Assembly: GCF_001373415.1 (NCBI RefSeq)
Contig: NZ_CDSE01000041.1
Location: forward strand, 25,257 to 89,256
Direction: 5' to 3'
From: Paenibacillus dakarensis
GTDB lineage: Bacteria; Bacillota; Bacilli; Paenibacillales; Paenibacillaceae
Length of the DNA: 64,000 bases
Of this stretch, positions 18,000 through 27,881 are shown in pieces. Positions within the stretch are counted from its first letter, which is position 1; the number at the start of each line of letters is the position of its first letter. The position numbers and the translations under genes are program-made. The notes below the pieces were generated by a model that saw nothing but the letters and a program-made list of their open reading frames with translations, was not told the DNA's origin and did not search any database.

Positions 18000-19262
18000 G
18001 TGGAAAAAAATCCACCAAAGAGAACAACGGTCATAGATGCGATCCGGGGCTTTAGCCTGCTGGGCATCCTGATGGCCAATATCCTTATTTTTCAATACGG
18101 TGTGTACGGTAAAGATGAATTACATTTATTTAACCCAACTTCTTGGGACCTGATTGGACATGATATGTTGAAAATATTCGTTGAAGGCAGCTTCATGCCT
18201 ATTTTTTCATTCCTGTTCGGATTCAGCATGATTAAAATGAAAGACAGTTTGACAGCGAAGGGTCTGAAATTCGGTCGCAACATCGTAAGACGATCCATTC
18301 TTCTAATCATTCTCGGATTTTTACATTCCTTGTTATGGGAGGGAGATATTCTCCTCTTTTATGGAACGATTACCTTTTTTCTTCTGATGTTTGTGAATCG
18401 CAAGCCAAAGACTTTAATGATTTGGGGTTCGGTCTTCCTCCTTCTCAGCATTGGTATCAGTTACGGCTCGTACAATCCGACACCTGAGGATGCACAGCGC
18501 ATGATGAGCTACGTAAAAGAAACAATCGACCTTTATGGTACGGGCACCTATTCTGAGATCATGTACCACCGGATAAACTCAGATCCACTTGGCCTTCCAG
18601 GCTGGGTCGTCCCCATTGTTTTATTTATCCTGGTTCCGCTGATCTTGGGAGCTCTGTTCCTGTTCGGCATGGCAGCAGCCAAACGCGGCAGATTCATGTC
18701 ACCAGGAACAGAAAAAAAATTGTACCTGCGTTACGCTGTGATCTGTGTTCCCGTCGGCATCGCTGCGAAAACGATGAGTGTCATCCTCGGCACAGGTCAT
18801 ACATGGAGCACACTTATGCAAGCCGCTGGAGGACAAATTCTAGCCATTGGCTATATTTATTTGTTTGCATTCCTCTATGCTCATTCTTCCGAGAAGTCTG
18901 TTATTGTCCGCTCATTCGAGGCCGTGGGCCGGATGTCGCTGACGAACTATCTGATGCAGACTTTTATCTGTGTTCTTATCTTTTATGGTTTCGGGATTGG
19001 CTTGTTCGGTAAGCTTGGCGTCCTCCCAGGCATTTTGCTCGCTCTCATGATTTACACCGCTCAAGCGGTGTTCAGCTTGCTGATTCTTAATCGCTTTCGC
19101 ATCGGTCCCGTCGAATGGCTGCTGCGGATCGGCACCTATTGGTCGTGGAGCGGGCGTCCGAAGCTAAGACGCCAGCAGAATGCCGCTCAGGTTCACCCGA
19201 AGACAGGAGCCCCTCTTCATAAGTCACCACAAGATGAAATCACCTACACAGCTAAGGTATAA
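18000..19262 (+). CDS. DUF418 family membrane protein (YeiB-like)
   Basis: A 420-residue membrane protein with about ten hydrophobic segments. The N-terminus IDAIRGFSLLGILMANI and the C-terminal region with MSLTNYLMQTFICVLIF are hallmarks of DUF418/YeiB proteins, which are related to membrane acyltransferase-like proteins; their function is not settled. I chose the GTG at 18000: the GAGGTGAT ribosome site leaves eight bases to it but only two to the ATG at 17994. It is divergent from the two-component system and is a plausible regulatory target. Confidence 0.85.
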   Translation: MEKNPPKRTTVIDAIRGFSLLGILMANILIFQYGVYGKDELHLFNPTSWDLIGHDMLKIFVEGSFMPIFSFLFGFSMIKMKDSLTAKGLKFGRNIVRRSILLIILGFLHSLLWEGDILLFYGTITFFLLMFVNRKPKTLMIWGSVFLLLSIGISYGSYNPTPEDAQRMMSYVKETIDLYGTGTYSEIMYHRINSDPLGLPGWVVPIVLFILVPLILGALFLFGMAAAKRGRFMSPGTEKKLYLRYAVICVPVGIAAKTMSVILGTGHTWSTLMQAAGGQILAIGYIYLFAFLYAHSSEKSVIVRSFEAVGRMSLTNYLMQTFICVLIFYGFGIGLFGKLGVLPGILLALMIYTAQAVFSLLILNRFRIGPVEWLLRIGTYWSWSGRPKLRRQQNAAQVHPKTGAPLHKSPQDEITYTAKV

Positions 19263-19333
19263 TAGACATGCAATCGTGATCGCAATTTACCGGCGAAGGT
19301 GCGCCGAATAACAAGCCTAAAGGAGGAACAAAT

Positions 19334-19645
19334 ATGCTGGTCGTAACAAACTCTATCAAAGTCAAACCAGGTCATGGCAAAGAACTGTCTGAACGGTTCG
19401 CTCAGGCGAAGGGTGTGCAGGAGATGCCGGGGTTCATCCGAATGGAAGTATGGCACGAAGCCAAGGAAGGTGCTGAAGCCGAGGAGCTCAAGGTATGTAC
19501 CGTATGGGAGAACGAGGAAGCATTTAAAGGCTGGACTTCCAGCGAATCCTTCCGCCAATCTCACCGTGGAGGGGGCAGCGATCTGATTCTTGGCGCATCC
19601 CTGAATAAATATGAACTGCTTGTGAGTAACCCACCGTTAGCATAA
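19334..19645 (+). CDS. HmoA/IsdG-like monooxygenase domain protein
   Basis: A 103-residue single-domain protein of the dimeric alpha-beta barrel (antibiotic biosynthesis monooxygenase) fold. It carries MLVVTNSIKVKPGHG at the N-terminus, PGFIRMEVWHE in the centre and VWENEEAFKGWTSSESFRQSH; this pattern fits the heme-degrading HmoA/HmoB group. The His in the last segment may be the heme ligand, as in IsdG-like enzymes. AAGGAGG precedes the ATG. It is a single gene with its own terminator. Heme degradation is inferred from the family only. Confidence 0.8.
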   Translation: MLVVTNSIKVKPGHGKELSERFAQAKGVQEMPGFIRMEVWHEAKEGAEAEELKVCTVWENEEAFKGWTSSESFRQSHRGGGSDLILGASLNKYELLVSNPPLA

Positions 19646-19652
19646 CCATTAA

Positions 19653-19688
19653 AAAACCCGCAAAAAGCCTGGGCTTTTTGCGGGTTTT
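19653..19688 (+). terminator. Terminator after the HmoA-like gene
   Basis: A 16-bp perfect stem (AAAACCCGCAAAAAGCC/GGCTTTTTGCGGGTTTT, loop about three bases) is followed by TGTTT. The remaining 240 bases up to 19930 hold no gene that I can support. Confidence 0.9.
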
Positions 19689-19930
19689 GTTTATATTTTT
19701 TAGACGCTGCCAAATCGCTAACTTCGTACTTTCTTACTCCCCATTCCTATAAGAGAGCGCTGTCATCACTATTTCTTCAAAGGTCGATAGGAAAGTTTTA
19801 TGACCGGTGTAAACTTCATGCGATTAGCACATAAAAATTCAAATCATCTATACAAAATTACATATTGGGAAATAGTAAATATGAACGTCTGAACGTTATA
19901 AACCAGACTTATTTTTAAGGAGGTTTTACG

Positions 19931-20062
19931 GTGGAAAGCACACATGAGTTCGTGGAAAAAATGAAGGAAAATGCTGAGAAATCCCGTCATAACAAGGAAA
20001 ATAACGGCAAAGGATCTCCGAATTCAAAATTGCCGACGAAACAGCACGGCACAAATAAATAG
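19931..20062 (+). CDS. Small DUF4023-like protein (43 residues)
   Basis: A 43-residue, very polar ORF with a GTG start and a strong AAGGAGG ribosome site seven bases before it. The composition (Lys, Asn, Glu, Gly) and the ending LPTKQHGTNK resemble the small DUF4023 proteins of Bacillus and Paenibacillus; this is from memory of the family. Its function is unknown. A terminator begins 15 bases after the stop, which supports a real small gene. Confidence 0.7.
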   Translation: MESTHEFVEKMKENAEKSRHNKENNGKGSPNSKLPTKQHGTNK

Positions 20063-20076
20063 CGATTCCCCTAAGC

Positions 20077-20108
20077 AAAAAGGCGATCTTCCAGATCGTC
20101 TTTTTTTT
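20077..20108 (+). terminator. Terminator after the small polar protein
   Basis: AAAAGGCGATCT pairs with AGATCGTCTTTT around TCC and ends in eight T residues. Confidence 0.9.
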
Positions 20109-20147
20109 GCACTATTGGTGTAATATCTTTAATTGATTTTTAGGTAT

Positions 20148-20179
20148 AAATGTATAAACAATGAACTTAAATGTATAAA
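20148..20179 (+). promoter_or_regulatory. Direct repeat upstream of gdhA
   Basis: AAATGTATAAA occurs twice (20148-20158 and 20169-20179), 21 bases apart, or two helical turns. The centres lie about 48 and 69 bases before the predicted start of transcription, a place typical of an activator. Confidence 0.45.
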
Positions 20180-20186
20180 TCATAAC

Positions 20187-20215
20187 TTGCAAGGATGCTC
20201 AATATTTGATAAATA
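20187..20215 (+). promoter_or_regulatory. gdhA promoter
   Basis: TTGCAA, a 17-base spacer and TAAATA lie 39 bases before the gdhA start. Confidence 0.65.
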
Positions 20216-20223
20216 CAACATAA

Positions 20224-21624
<1,401 letters not shown>

Positions 21625-21668
21625 TACATCATTCTGACTGAGCTATGCCCGTGTAGGCGACCAATCGT

Positions 21669-21860
21669 GCTGTTAACTCTCGGTTTCAGACTGTAGGCAA
21701 AGTCTAATGGAAGCTGGAATACATCTTAAGGCAAGACACAACCTCATCTTCTGTTTGACTTTGTCAGCATCCTGAAACCTGAGGTTACACGGATGGGTTG
21801 AACAACGTTTACAGGCAGCAGCGCTCTCCTTGTTCACCAAGGAGCCGGTCTGCTAACAGC
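21669..21860 (+). ncRNA. Candidate structured RNA after gdhA
   Basis: The 236 bases between gdhA and its terminator are full of paired arms. TGCTGTTA (21668) pairs with TAACAGCA (21854); inside it GGTTTCAG (21682) pairs with CTGAAACC (21772) and CAAAGTC (21698) with GACTTTG (21757); CTCCTTG/CCAAGGAG forms a small hairpin near the 3' end. Together they give a rod-like RNA of about 190 bases ahead of a terminator. The size and shape recall 6S RNA, but no diagnostic sequence supports that and I found no clear promoter. It could also be a structured 3' UTR of gdhA. No ORF is visible. Confidence 0.35.
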
Positions 21861-21895
21861 AAAGCCTCCGTTCCATAAAGAACGGAGGCTTTTAT
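21861..21895 (+). terminator. Terminator of the gdhA region
   Basis: AAAGCCTCCGTTC pairs with GAACGGAGGCTTT around a short loop and ends TTATTG. Confidence 0.88.
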
Positions 21896-21957
21896 TGTTA
21901 ACTCCGGATAAACAAAGAACACAAATCGCAGAGATTCATGACCTTCTATTCATGTGT

Positions 21958-22356
21958 TCATTGCCGGGCTTGCAACTCATATTTCAAAGCATATTTCTCA
22001 TCATCAATCTCGGAAGACGTACGCACTCCTAACCGGCGAATGATCGGGAGAGGCGGACACCAGCCCTGCAGCGCGTGCTGCAGCAGAAATGCGCTGACGA
22101 GACCGCTTAAAGCGAACCACTTTTTGTTATGAGTCAGTCCCAGAACCGTACTGGTTAACATCAGTGCCGAAGCATTGGTTTCAAGAACCCGCTCGGTATC
22201 CCATTCCCGCTCAAGCTCCGTGATACGCGCTTTAATATCTGCATCACTTCTATGCTTCCAGTTCTCTATATTGAACTCGGTTTGCTGTTGAATCTGCCGG
22301 TTGACCTGATCTCCCGTATGCTCCTTCACTCGTTCCGTCGTTGCAGGTAAGTTCAT
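21958..22356 (-). CDS. DUF2892-like small membrane protein
   Basis: A 132-residue protein. Residues 1-50 are polar and helical, two short hydrophobic segments (about 60-98) follow, then a conserved tail GWCPPLPIIRRLGVRTSSEIDDEKYALK. That tail and the helical pair match DUF2892 (YgaP C-terminal membrane domain-like) proteins. No rhodanese domain is present. AGGAGGG stands before the ATG. It is convergent with gdhA and divergent from the response regulator that follows. Confidence 0.75.
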   Translation of the reverse strand: MNLPATTERVKEHTGDQVNRQIQQQTEFNIENWKHRSDADIKARITELEREWDTERVLETNASALMLTSTVLGLTHNKKWFALSGLVSAFLLQHALQGWCPPLPIIRRLGVRTSSEIDDEKYALKYELQARQ

Positions 22357-22522
22357 GGATGTTCCCTCCTATTGAAAAGTGGTGTACGCGTATTACTTAC
22401 CCAATAATTCGAAACTTCTCCGTTGAATAATATGAAAACCCCATTTCATCACCTTTCATGGTTGTTCTTTTGAAGACGGGTTGGTAAAATTTGTTTCATA
22501 AAAGATGTCGGAGGTTTTAGCA

Positions 22523-23206
22523 ATGAGCGATAAAATTCTGATCATTGAGGATGAGCGAATAATCGCCGATGCGATTGCTTATGCTTTAACCAAAGAAGGA
22601 TATACCGTTGAGGTGGCTGATCGCGGTGATACGGCAATGGTTAAACTCTATGAATTCAAGCCGGCAGCGATTATTCTGGACGTCATGCTTCCCGGCATGG
22701 ATGGCTATGATATTTTAAAAAAGTTTCAGGACAAGGGACGGGTAGGCGTCATTATGCTCACCGCCAAAGATGACCTGATCGACAAAATACTCGGGCTTGA
22801 GCTCGGTGCGGATGATTATATGACCAAGCCTTTTGATATGCGGGAGCTGCTGGCACGTTTAAAATCGCTGCTCCGAAGAATGCAGGCCGCCCGGGAAGAA
22901 GATGAGCAGACCGAGATTACGCTCGGCGGGGTGCTATTGAATGCGAGCAAACGAACGGCTTTTGCCGGCGACCGGAAGCTGGAGCTGACACCCAAAGAAT
23001 TTGATTTGCTCTCGCTGCTCCTGGCCAGTCCCCTTCGGGTGTATACAAGAGAGACACTGCTGGATATCGTGTGGGGAATAGAATATATCGGCGGAACGCG
23101 CACCGTCGACATTCATGTACAGCGGATCCGGAAAAAGCTTGGCGCAAATTACAGCGATATCATACAAACCGTTCATGGGGTCGGTTACAAAGCGCTGGGT
23201 GATTAA
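22523..23206 (+). CDS. OmpR-family response regulator
   Basis: A 227-residue regulator. The receiver begins DKILIIEDERIIADA, with phospho-acceptor Asp53 in IILDVMLPGMDG and Lys in MTKPFD. The winged-helix domain ends with TVDIHVQRIRKKLG and VHGVGYKALGD. GGAGG precedes the ATG at 22523, so the upstream in-frame ATG at 22505 is not used. It lies one base ahead of the kinase gene and is probably coupled to it. The target is not clear; the lipoprotein gene downstream is a candidate. Confidence 0.93.
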   Translation: MSDKILIIEDERIIADAIAYALTKEGYTVEVADRGDTAMVKLYEFKPAAIILDVMLPGMDGYDILKKFQDKGRVGVIMLTAKDDLIDKILGLELGADDYMTKPFDMRELLARLKSLLRRMQAAREEDEQTEITLGGVLLNASKRTAFAGDRKLELTPKEFDLLSLLLASPLRVYTRETLLDIVWGIEYIGGTRTVDIHVQRIRKKLGANYSDIIQTVHGVGYKALGD

Positions 23207-23207
23207 C

Positions 23208-24671
23208 ATGAGAATCAGCATAAAAATCAAATTCAGTATTTTTCTCGCGGTCCTTCTCCTCTTCACCGTCTTCGTCTTAAGCCTGCTCGTCCTGCAGGGA
23301 CTTAAGAAGAATCAGCAGTCAGAGCTGGAACAGCATCTTGCCCAGCAGGCAGCGACGGCAAATATTTATTTTTACCAGACGCTAACAGCCGAGCCGAACA
23401 AGGTGCCTCATACCTTCCTTGCAACGAAAGGCCGGAAATTTGCTGAAGAGCTGGAAATGATCAGTGGGCAAACGATTGTACTGTATGACAAACAGGGAAA
23501 CATCGTCAGCGAGAAAAAAAACAACCCCAGATCGGACAGCCTTGCCAAAACACTGTCTTATGCACAAGGTGGAAAAACGGCCTATTTGACGGATCATGAG
23601 TCGTTGTACTACTTTTCCCCGCTGCGTACAAGTACAGGCGCTGAGCAAGTCGGTGTCGTACAATTCTATTATTCACTAACGGAAAATCTGGCGTTTTACA
23701 ATCAGATGAAACAGCTGTTTATCACGATGGGTGCGGGCGTGTTTATCCTGAGCTTTATTTTGGCCTATGTATATTTTAATTCCTTTGCACGCATCATTAT
23801 CAAGCTGAATCAGACAGTAGACCGAATCCGATCAGGAGATTATGAATCTCCCGCCTTCACACGCAGAGATGAGATCGGAGAACTGAGTGAAGGCATCCGG
23901 GTCATGAGCCGCCAGATCAAGAAAACCATTCAGGATAAGGACAAAGAACAGGAAAAGCTGTCCCTGGCTGTCCAGAAATTATCTCAGCTCGATCAACAGC
24001 AAAAACAGTTTATTGGCAGTGTCACCCACGAATTCAAAACGCCTCTGACCTCGATCCGTGCGTATATCGATTTGCTAGAGCTGTACCCGGACGATGAAGA
24101 GCTGCTGAAAACAGCAAAGACCAGCATTAAAAGCGAAACGCTGAGGCTATATGAAATGGTTGAGAAAGTCCTCAAGTTGTCCTCCATGGAGAAGTACGAT
24201 TTTGAATTCAATACGGAGAGAATTGATGTGCGGCAGGTCATTCAAGCGGTGCTGAACAGCCTGAAGGGAAGAATGGAGAAGTTCGGCATCCTGCTCGAAA
24301 CCGATTTAACAGAAGCTTATCTGGAGGCGGACAAAGACTGCATGACCATTGTGCTTGTGAATCTCCTGGACAATGCCATTAAATATAACAAGGCAAAAGG
24401 CCAAATCAAGGTCCGCAATGAAGTGAAGGATGGACAGGTAATCATTGATATCACGGACACAGGCATTGGCATTCCTGAGGAAGCTGCCCGTAAAATTTTC
24501 GATCCTTTCTTTACCGTCGATAAAAACAGGTCGCGGGAAAGCGGCGGCGCCGGGCTTGGACTTTCGCTTGCCAAGAAGTATACGGAAGCTCAAGGCGGCA
24601 CGATATCCCTGGTGAACACGAATGCGGATGGAAGCCATTTTCGTATTATCCTTCCAGCATCCTTGAACTGA
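23208..24671 (+). CDS. Two-component sensor histidine kinase
   Basis: A 487-residue membrane kinase. Membrane segments lie at about 10-30 and 165-187, with an extracellular domain of about 135 residues between them. A HAMP domain with DRIRSGDYESPAF and a coiled segment follow, then HisKA GSVTHEFKTPLTSI (His in the VTHE box) and an ATPase domain with DTGIGIPEEAA and GAGLGLSLAKKY. Its ATG follows the regulator stop by one base. The predicted cell-surface sensing fits with the lipoprotein gene 78 bases downstream. Confidence 0.92.
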   Translation: MRISIKIKFSIFLAVLLLFTVFVLSLLVLQGLKKNQQSELEQHLAQQAATANIYFYQTLTAEPNKVPHTFLATKGRKFAEELEMISGQTIVLYDKQGNIVSEKKNNPRSDSLAKTLSYAQGGKTAYLTDHESLYYFSPLRTSTGAEQVGVVQFYYSLTENLAFYNQMKQLFITMGAGVFILSFILAYVYFNSFARIIIKLNQTVDRIRSGDYESPAFTRRDEIGELSEGIRVMSRQIKKTIQDKDKEQEKLSLAVQKLSQLDQQQKQFIGSVTHEFKTPLTSIRAYIDLLELYPDDEELLKTAKTSIKSETLRLYEMVEKVLKLSSMEKYDFEFNTERIDVRQVIQAVLNSLKGRMEKFGILLETDLTEAYLEADKDCMTIVLVNLLDNAIKYNKAKGQIKVRNEVKDGQVIIDITDTGIGIPEEAARKIFDPFFTVDKNRSRESGGAGLGLSLAKKYTEAQGGTISLVNTNADGSHFRIILPASLN

Positions 24672-24749
24672 TTGTTTACTTTTTAGAAACAATTGTTAAT
24701 ATTCCTGAATTATCTTTCGGCTATGGTAAGGATCAAGGAGGCGAACGAA

Positions 24750-25862
24750 ATGAAAAAGATTAAAATGATCCTGGCCGTACCCGCTCTGTTATTAACATTT
24801 ACAGCCTGCTCGCCAGAAGGGGCCGGGAACAAGACCGTCATTAAAGAGGAACCTGACAAAACGATCACTGTCATTGACGATACTGGCAAAAAGTCCGGTG
24901 AAGCCGATATCTCCGTCGAACAAACGGATAAGTTTGAAAATATAGAAATATCGGATTGGTGGGATGAGAACACGGTTATCGTTGCAAAGGAAAATGAGTC
25001 CCTGGACAAAATGAGCCTGGAAGAATTATCGGACTCCCACCCCAGAAGCCTGTACCTATACCATCTGGAGACCAAACAATTTGAGCTGCTGAAGGAACAG
25101 AAGAATCTGCATCTTGGCGATGCCCAGTTATCCCCGGACAAGAAGCATTTGATTTATCAGGAATATGCACTGGGCGACCCTCTCTATTGGGTGATGAGCC
25201 TTGATTCGAAGAAGGCGTTCCCCTTGTCAGGTGATCCGATCGGCGGAGCGATCAGTGCGGAATGGGTGGATTCGGACAGGATTTTTGGCGCCGCCTACAG
25301 TGACACAGCTTATACAGCGACGACTGCGGGCAGCATTACGACTGATAAATGGACGGAAGAGCCATTATTTATTGCTAAACAAATCAACGATACCGTCTAT
25401 TACAACACGCATGCCAATGCGGTATTAATGGCGCTGGACCTGAAAACGAAGAAACAGACCAGCTTGAACCTGGATCATGTGGTCGGCGTATATCCATCGC
25501 CAGATAAGAAGCAAATGCTCGTATTGCAATCCCCCGGTTCCAAAAACAAGCTGATCCTGTGCGATGTAAACGGTGATAACCAAAAAACCATCGCCGAAGG
25601 CACCGAGCTTGGCGGTGTTTCATGGTCACCGGATCAACGCATGATTGCATACACTTTGAAGTCCGATGCTAACGCTGCATCCGGCGGAAACGGCCTGTAC
25701 GTGTATGATCTGTTAAGTCATAAGTCCAGCCAGCTTGCCGTTGGTATCGACAATGCATCTACCTCATGGAGCCCAACAGGCAAGGAACTCGTTTATACCG
25801 AATGGAATGGAAAACAGTTTAGCAGCACCATCGTCTATTTGAACCTCTTCATTCAAAAATAA
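24750..25862 (+). CDS. Lipoprotein with beta-propeller (PD40-like) repeats
   Basis: A 370-residue secreted lipoprotein: Lys-rich N-terminus, hydrophobic stretch, and a lipobox ending TACS at about residues 17-20. The mature part has repeated short segments such as SPDKKHLIYQ, SPDKKQMLVLQS, SWSPDQRMIAYT and SWSPTGKELVYT, which fit blades of a TolB/PD40-like propeller. I chose the ATG at 24750 for its AAGGAGGCG ribosome site. It follows the two-component pair on the same strand and may be a partner or target. The true role is unknown. Confidence 0.8.
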   Translation: MKKIKMILAVPALLLTFTACSPEGAGNKTVIKEEPDKTITVIDDTGKKSGEADISVEQTDKFENIEISDWWDENTVIVAKENESLDKMSLEELSDSHPRSLYLYHLETKQFELLKEQKNLHLGDAQLSPDKKHLIYQEYALGDPLYWVMSLDSKKAFPLSGDPIGGAISAEWVDSDRIFGAAYSDTAYTATTAGSITTDKWTEEPLFIAKQINDTVYYNTHANAVLMALDLKTKKQTSLNLDHVVGVYPSPDKKQMLVLQSPGSKNKLILCDVNGDNQKTIAEGTELGGVSWSPDQRMIAYTLKSDANAASGGNGLYVYDLLSHKSSQLAVGIDNASTSWSPTGKELVYTEWNGKQFSSTIVYLNLFIQK

Positions 25863-26034
25863 CGCTATGTTTAAAGATAATTAAAGAGGCTGTCCCATAA
25901 GTAAATCTGCTTCACGCTTGGACAGTCACTGATCCTTACGACATTAAGGGAATTCAGCGACCTTATTTCGATGATTTTGGCTAATGCTTCTCAGTTCCGT
26001 TGGTCACTGAATGCACGAACCAGAATAGCGTTAT
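25859..26034. repeat. MITE-like segment after the lipoprotein gene
   Basis: ATAACGCTAT (25859-25868) and ATAGCGTTAT (26025-26034) form a perfect 10-bp inverted repeat around 156 bases. The left copy overlaps the lipoprotein stop codon. Inside lie GAGGCTGTCCCATAAGT (25886-25902), which looks like the end of an insertion sequence, and a nested palindrome TTCAGCGACC / GGTCACTGAA. No ORF with a ribosome site is present. It reads as a small non-autonomous element or a repeat relic. Confidence 0.4.
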
Positions 26035-26089
26035 ATCATACTTATGAATAAGATAATATAACTAATAGCGCAAAATAAAAGTCCAATTC

Positions 26090-26141
26090 AAAAAACCCTC
26101 CAGACAGGATCGCTTGCACGCATCATCCTGTCCGGAGGGTT
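26090..26141 (-). terminator. Terminator after the DoxX gene
   Basis: On the minus strand, AACCCTCC and GACAGGAT pair with ATCCTGTC and GGAGGGTT (one mismatch between the two arms) and lead into TTTTTTGAA. Confidence 0.85.
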
Positions 26142-26158
26142 CTCCTGTATTGTGATTA

Positions 26159-26728
26159 TCATTCCACCGATCTTCTTGACCTCCGGCTCCACGGTGTGCC
26201 TAATAACGGCAGAGCCCAGCGGTCCAGCCCATACCAGCCTGCGACTTTCCAGGCCAATATAAGCCATGTTGCCAGGATAAACAATAGCGGATTCGTACTC
26301 ACCGTGCCGGCAAACAGGAAACTCGCATTCATCAAGCCGCCAAAAAAAGCGGCAATCCCGGTTAACAGCCCGAGAATAAGCCCTAATCCGACCAACACCT
26401 CGCCAAACGCCACCATATACGCGAAGAGCTTGGCATTGGGCAGTACGAAATTTTCCAGGAACGATGCATACCAGCCGGTAACATCCTTACCTTCTTCCGC
26501 CTTGGCAAGTGCTCCTTTTACAAAACCTTGAATCGCAGCCCCTGCATTCTCTCCTGTCCAGGCGTCCGCGGACAATTTCTTAATCCCCGATGTCAACCAT
26601 GTATATCCCAGATAAAGCCGCACGATAAGCCAAATCCAGGCTGAACGGGTGCTGCTGAATAAAAACATCGATACCGGATTCTCAGGAACGACCACGTACT
26701 GGCCTTCTCTTAAGTTATGCCTCGCCAT
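26159..26728 (-). CDS. DoxX family membrane protein
   Basis: A 189-residue protein with four membrane segments at about 30-45, 95-112, 115-140 and 145-165. RLYLGYTWLTSGIKKL and the central FGEVLVGLGLILGLLTGIAAFFGGLMNASF segment (shown here in part) are typical of DoxX/TQO-small-subunit-like proteins. The function in bacteria like this is mostly unknown; links to oxidative stress and thiol balance are reported for some members. The ATG at 26728 was chosen for its GGAGGG ribosome site. It stands alone between the MITE-like segment and cysK. Confidence 0.85.
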   Translation of the reverse strand: MARHNLREGQYVVVPENPVSMFLFSSTRSAWIWLIVRLYLGYTWLTSGIKKLSADAWTGENAGAAIQGFVKGALAKAEEGKDVTGWYASFLENFVLPNAKLFAYMVAFGEVLVGLGLILGLLTGIAAFFGGLMNASFLFAGTVSTNPLLFILATWLILAWKVAGWYGLDRWALPLLGTPWSRRSRRSVE

Positions 26729-26873
26729 ATGGATAAGCCCTCCAATCTGCTTCAAATAAATACAGTTATTCTAAATATAACCACATCATCAGATCGGAAA
26801 ACCTAATTATTCCATTTCGGCAAAGCATACGCTCTCTACGCTCTCACAGCCTGAGAAACAGAGACGAGCAGGA

Positions 26874-27791
26874 TTACTCGAAAATATCCATGCTCAGGTA
26901 TCTTTCTCCGGTATCCGGCGCAATGCATACGACCCGTTTACCAGCCCCCAGCTTTTCCGCCACACGGATCGCCGCAAAGACAGAGGCACCTGATGAAGGA
27001 CCAACCAAAATCCCTTCCTTACGAGCCAGGTCCCGCATTGTCTGCAATGCCTCATCATCCGCAATCTGGATGATCTCATCATAGACTTCGGTATTCAGAA
27101 TGTTAGGAATAAAGCCCGGGCTTGTTCCCACCAGCTTGTGCGGTCCCGGTTGTCCTCCTGACAACACGGGTGATCCTTTCGGTTCAACTACAGCGATGTG
27201 CAGCTCCGGCAGATGCTTACGCAGCTCTTCACCTGTACCGGTAATGGTTCCTCCAGTACCTGCTGTAGCAACAAAGGCATCCAGCCGCCCTTCCATCTGC
27301 TGCAAAATCTCTGGTGCTGTCGTTATACGGTGGATATCCGGGTTCGCCTGGTTCTCGAACTGCTGCGGAATGAAGCTGTCCGGGATCTGCTCTCTCAGCT
27401 CCAGCGCCTTGGCTATAGAGCCTGGCATCCGTTCACTGCTTGGTGTCAGCACCACTTCAGCACCGTATGCCTTCAGGATATTAATCCGCTCTTTAGACAT
27501 ATTATCCGGCATGATGAGAATCGCCCGGTAACCCTTGGCCGCAGCAATCATCGCCAGTCCAATTCCGGTATTCCCGCTGGTAGGCTCAATGATGGTGCCA
27601 CCTGGCTTGAGATGACCCAGCTTCTCTGCGGTATCGATCAAATTAAAGGCTGCACGGTCTTTCACACTGCCGGAAGGATTGAACATTTCCAGCTTTACAT
27701 ATACTTCAGCTGCTCCATCCGGTACGATTCGCTGCAGCCGGGCCATTGGTGTTCCGCCGATCAAATCTACAATATTATCGTATATCTCCAT
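26874..27791 (-). CDS. cysK: Cysteine synthase A (O-acetylserine sulfhydrylase)
   Basis: A PLP enzyme that makes cysteine from O-acetylserine and sulfide. It has 305 residues: internal aldimine Lys44 in SGSVKDRAA, substrate loop TSGNTG at 71-76, phosphate-binding GTGGTITG at about 176-183, and the C-terminal region with GPSSGAS. The ATG at 27791 has AAGGAGAG before it and gives the family N-terminus; the ORF's upstream Met does not. It lies 90 bases beyond the sulfonate/nitrate-type ABC operon on the same strand. Cystathionine beta-synthase shares the fold, but length and motifs favour CysK. Confidence 0.92.
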   Translation of the reverse strand: MEIYDNIVDLIGGTPMARLQRIVPDGAAEVYVKLEMFNPSGSVKDRAAFNLIDTAEKLGHLKPGGTIIEPTSGNTGIGLAMIAAAKGYRAILIMPDNMSKERINILKAYGAEVVLTPSSERMPGSIAKALELREQIPDSFIPQQFENQANPDIHRITTAPEILQQMEGRLDAFVATAGTGGTITGTGEELRKHLPELHIAVVEPKGSPVLSGGQPGPHKLVGTSPGFIPNILNTEVYDEIIQIADDEALQTMRDLARKEGILVGPSSGASVFAAIRVAEKLGAGKRVVCIAPDTGERYLSMDIFE

Positions 27792-27881
27792 GATGTTCTC
27801 TCCTTTTTGAAGCAAAATAATGATAGCCCTATGCGGCAATATCTCTCTTTATCATACCATTCCTATCAGATATATCTAGAT

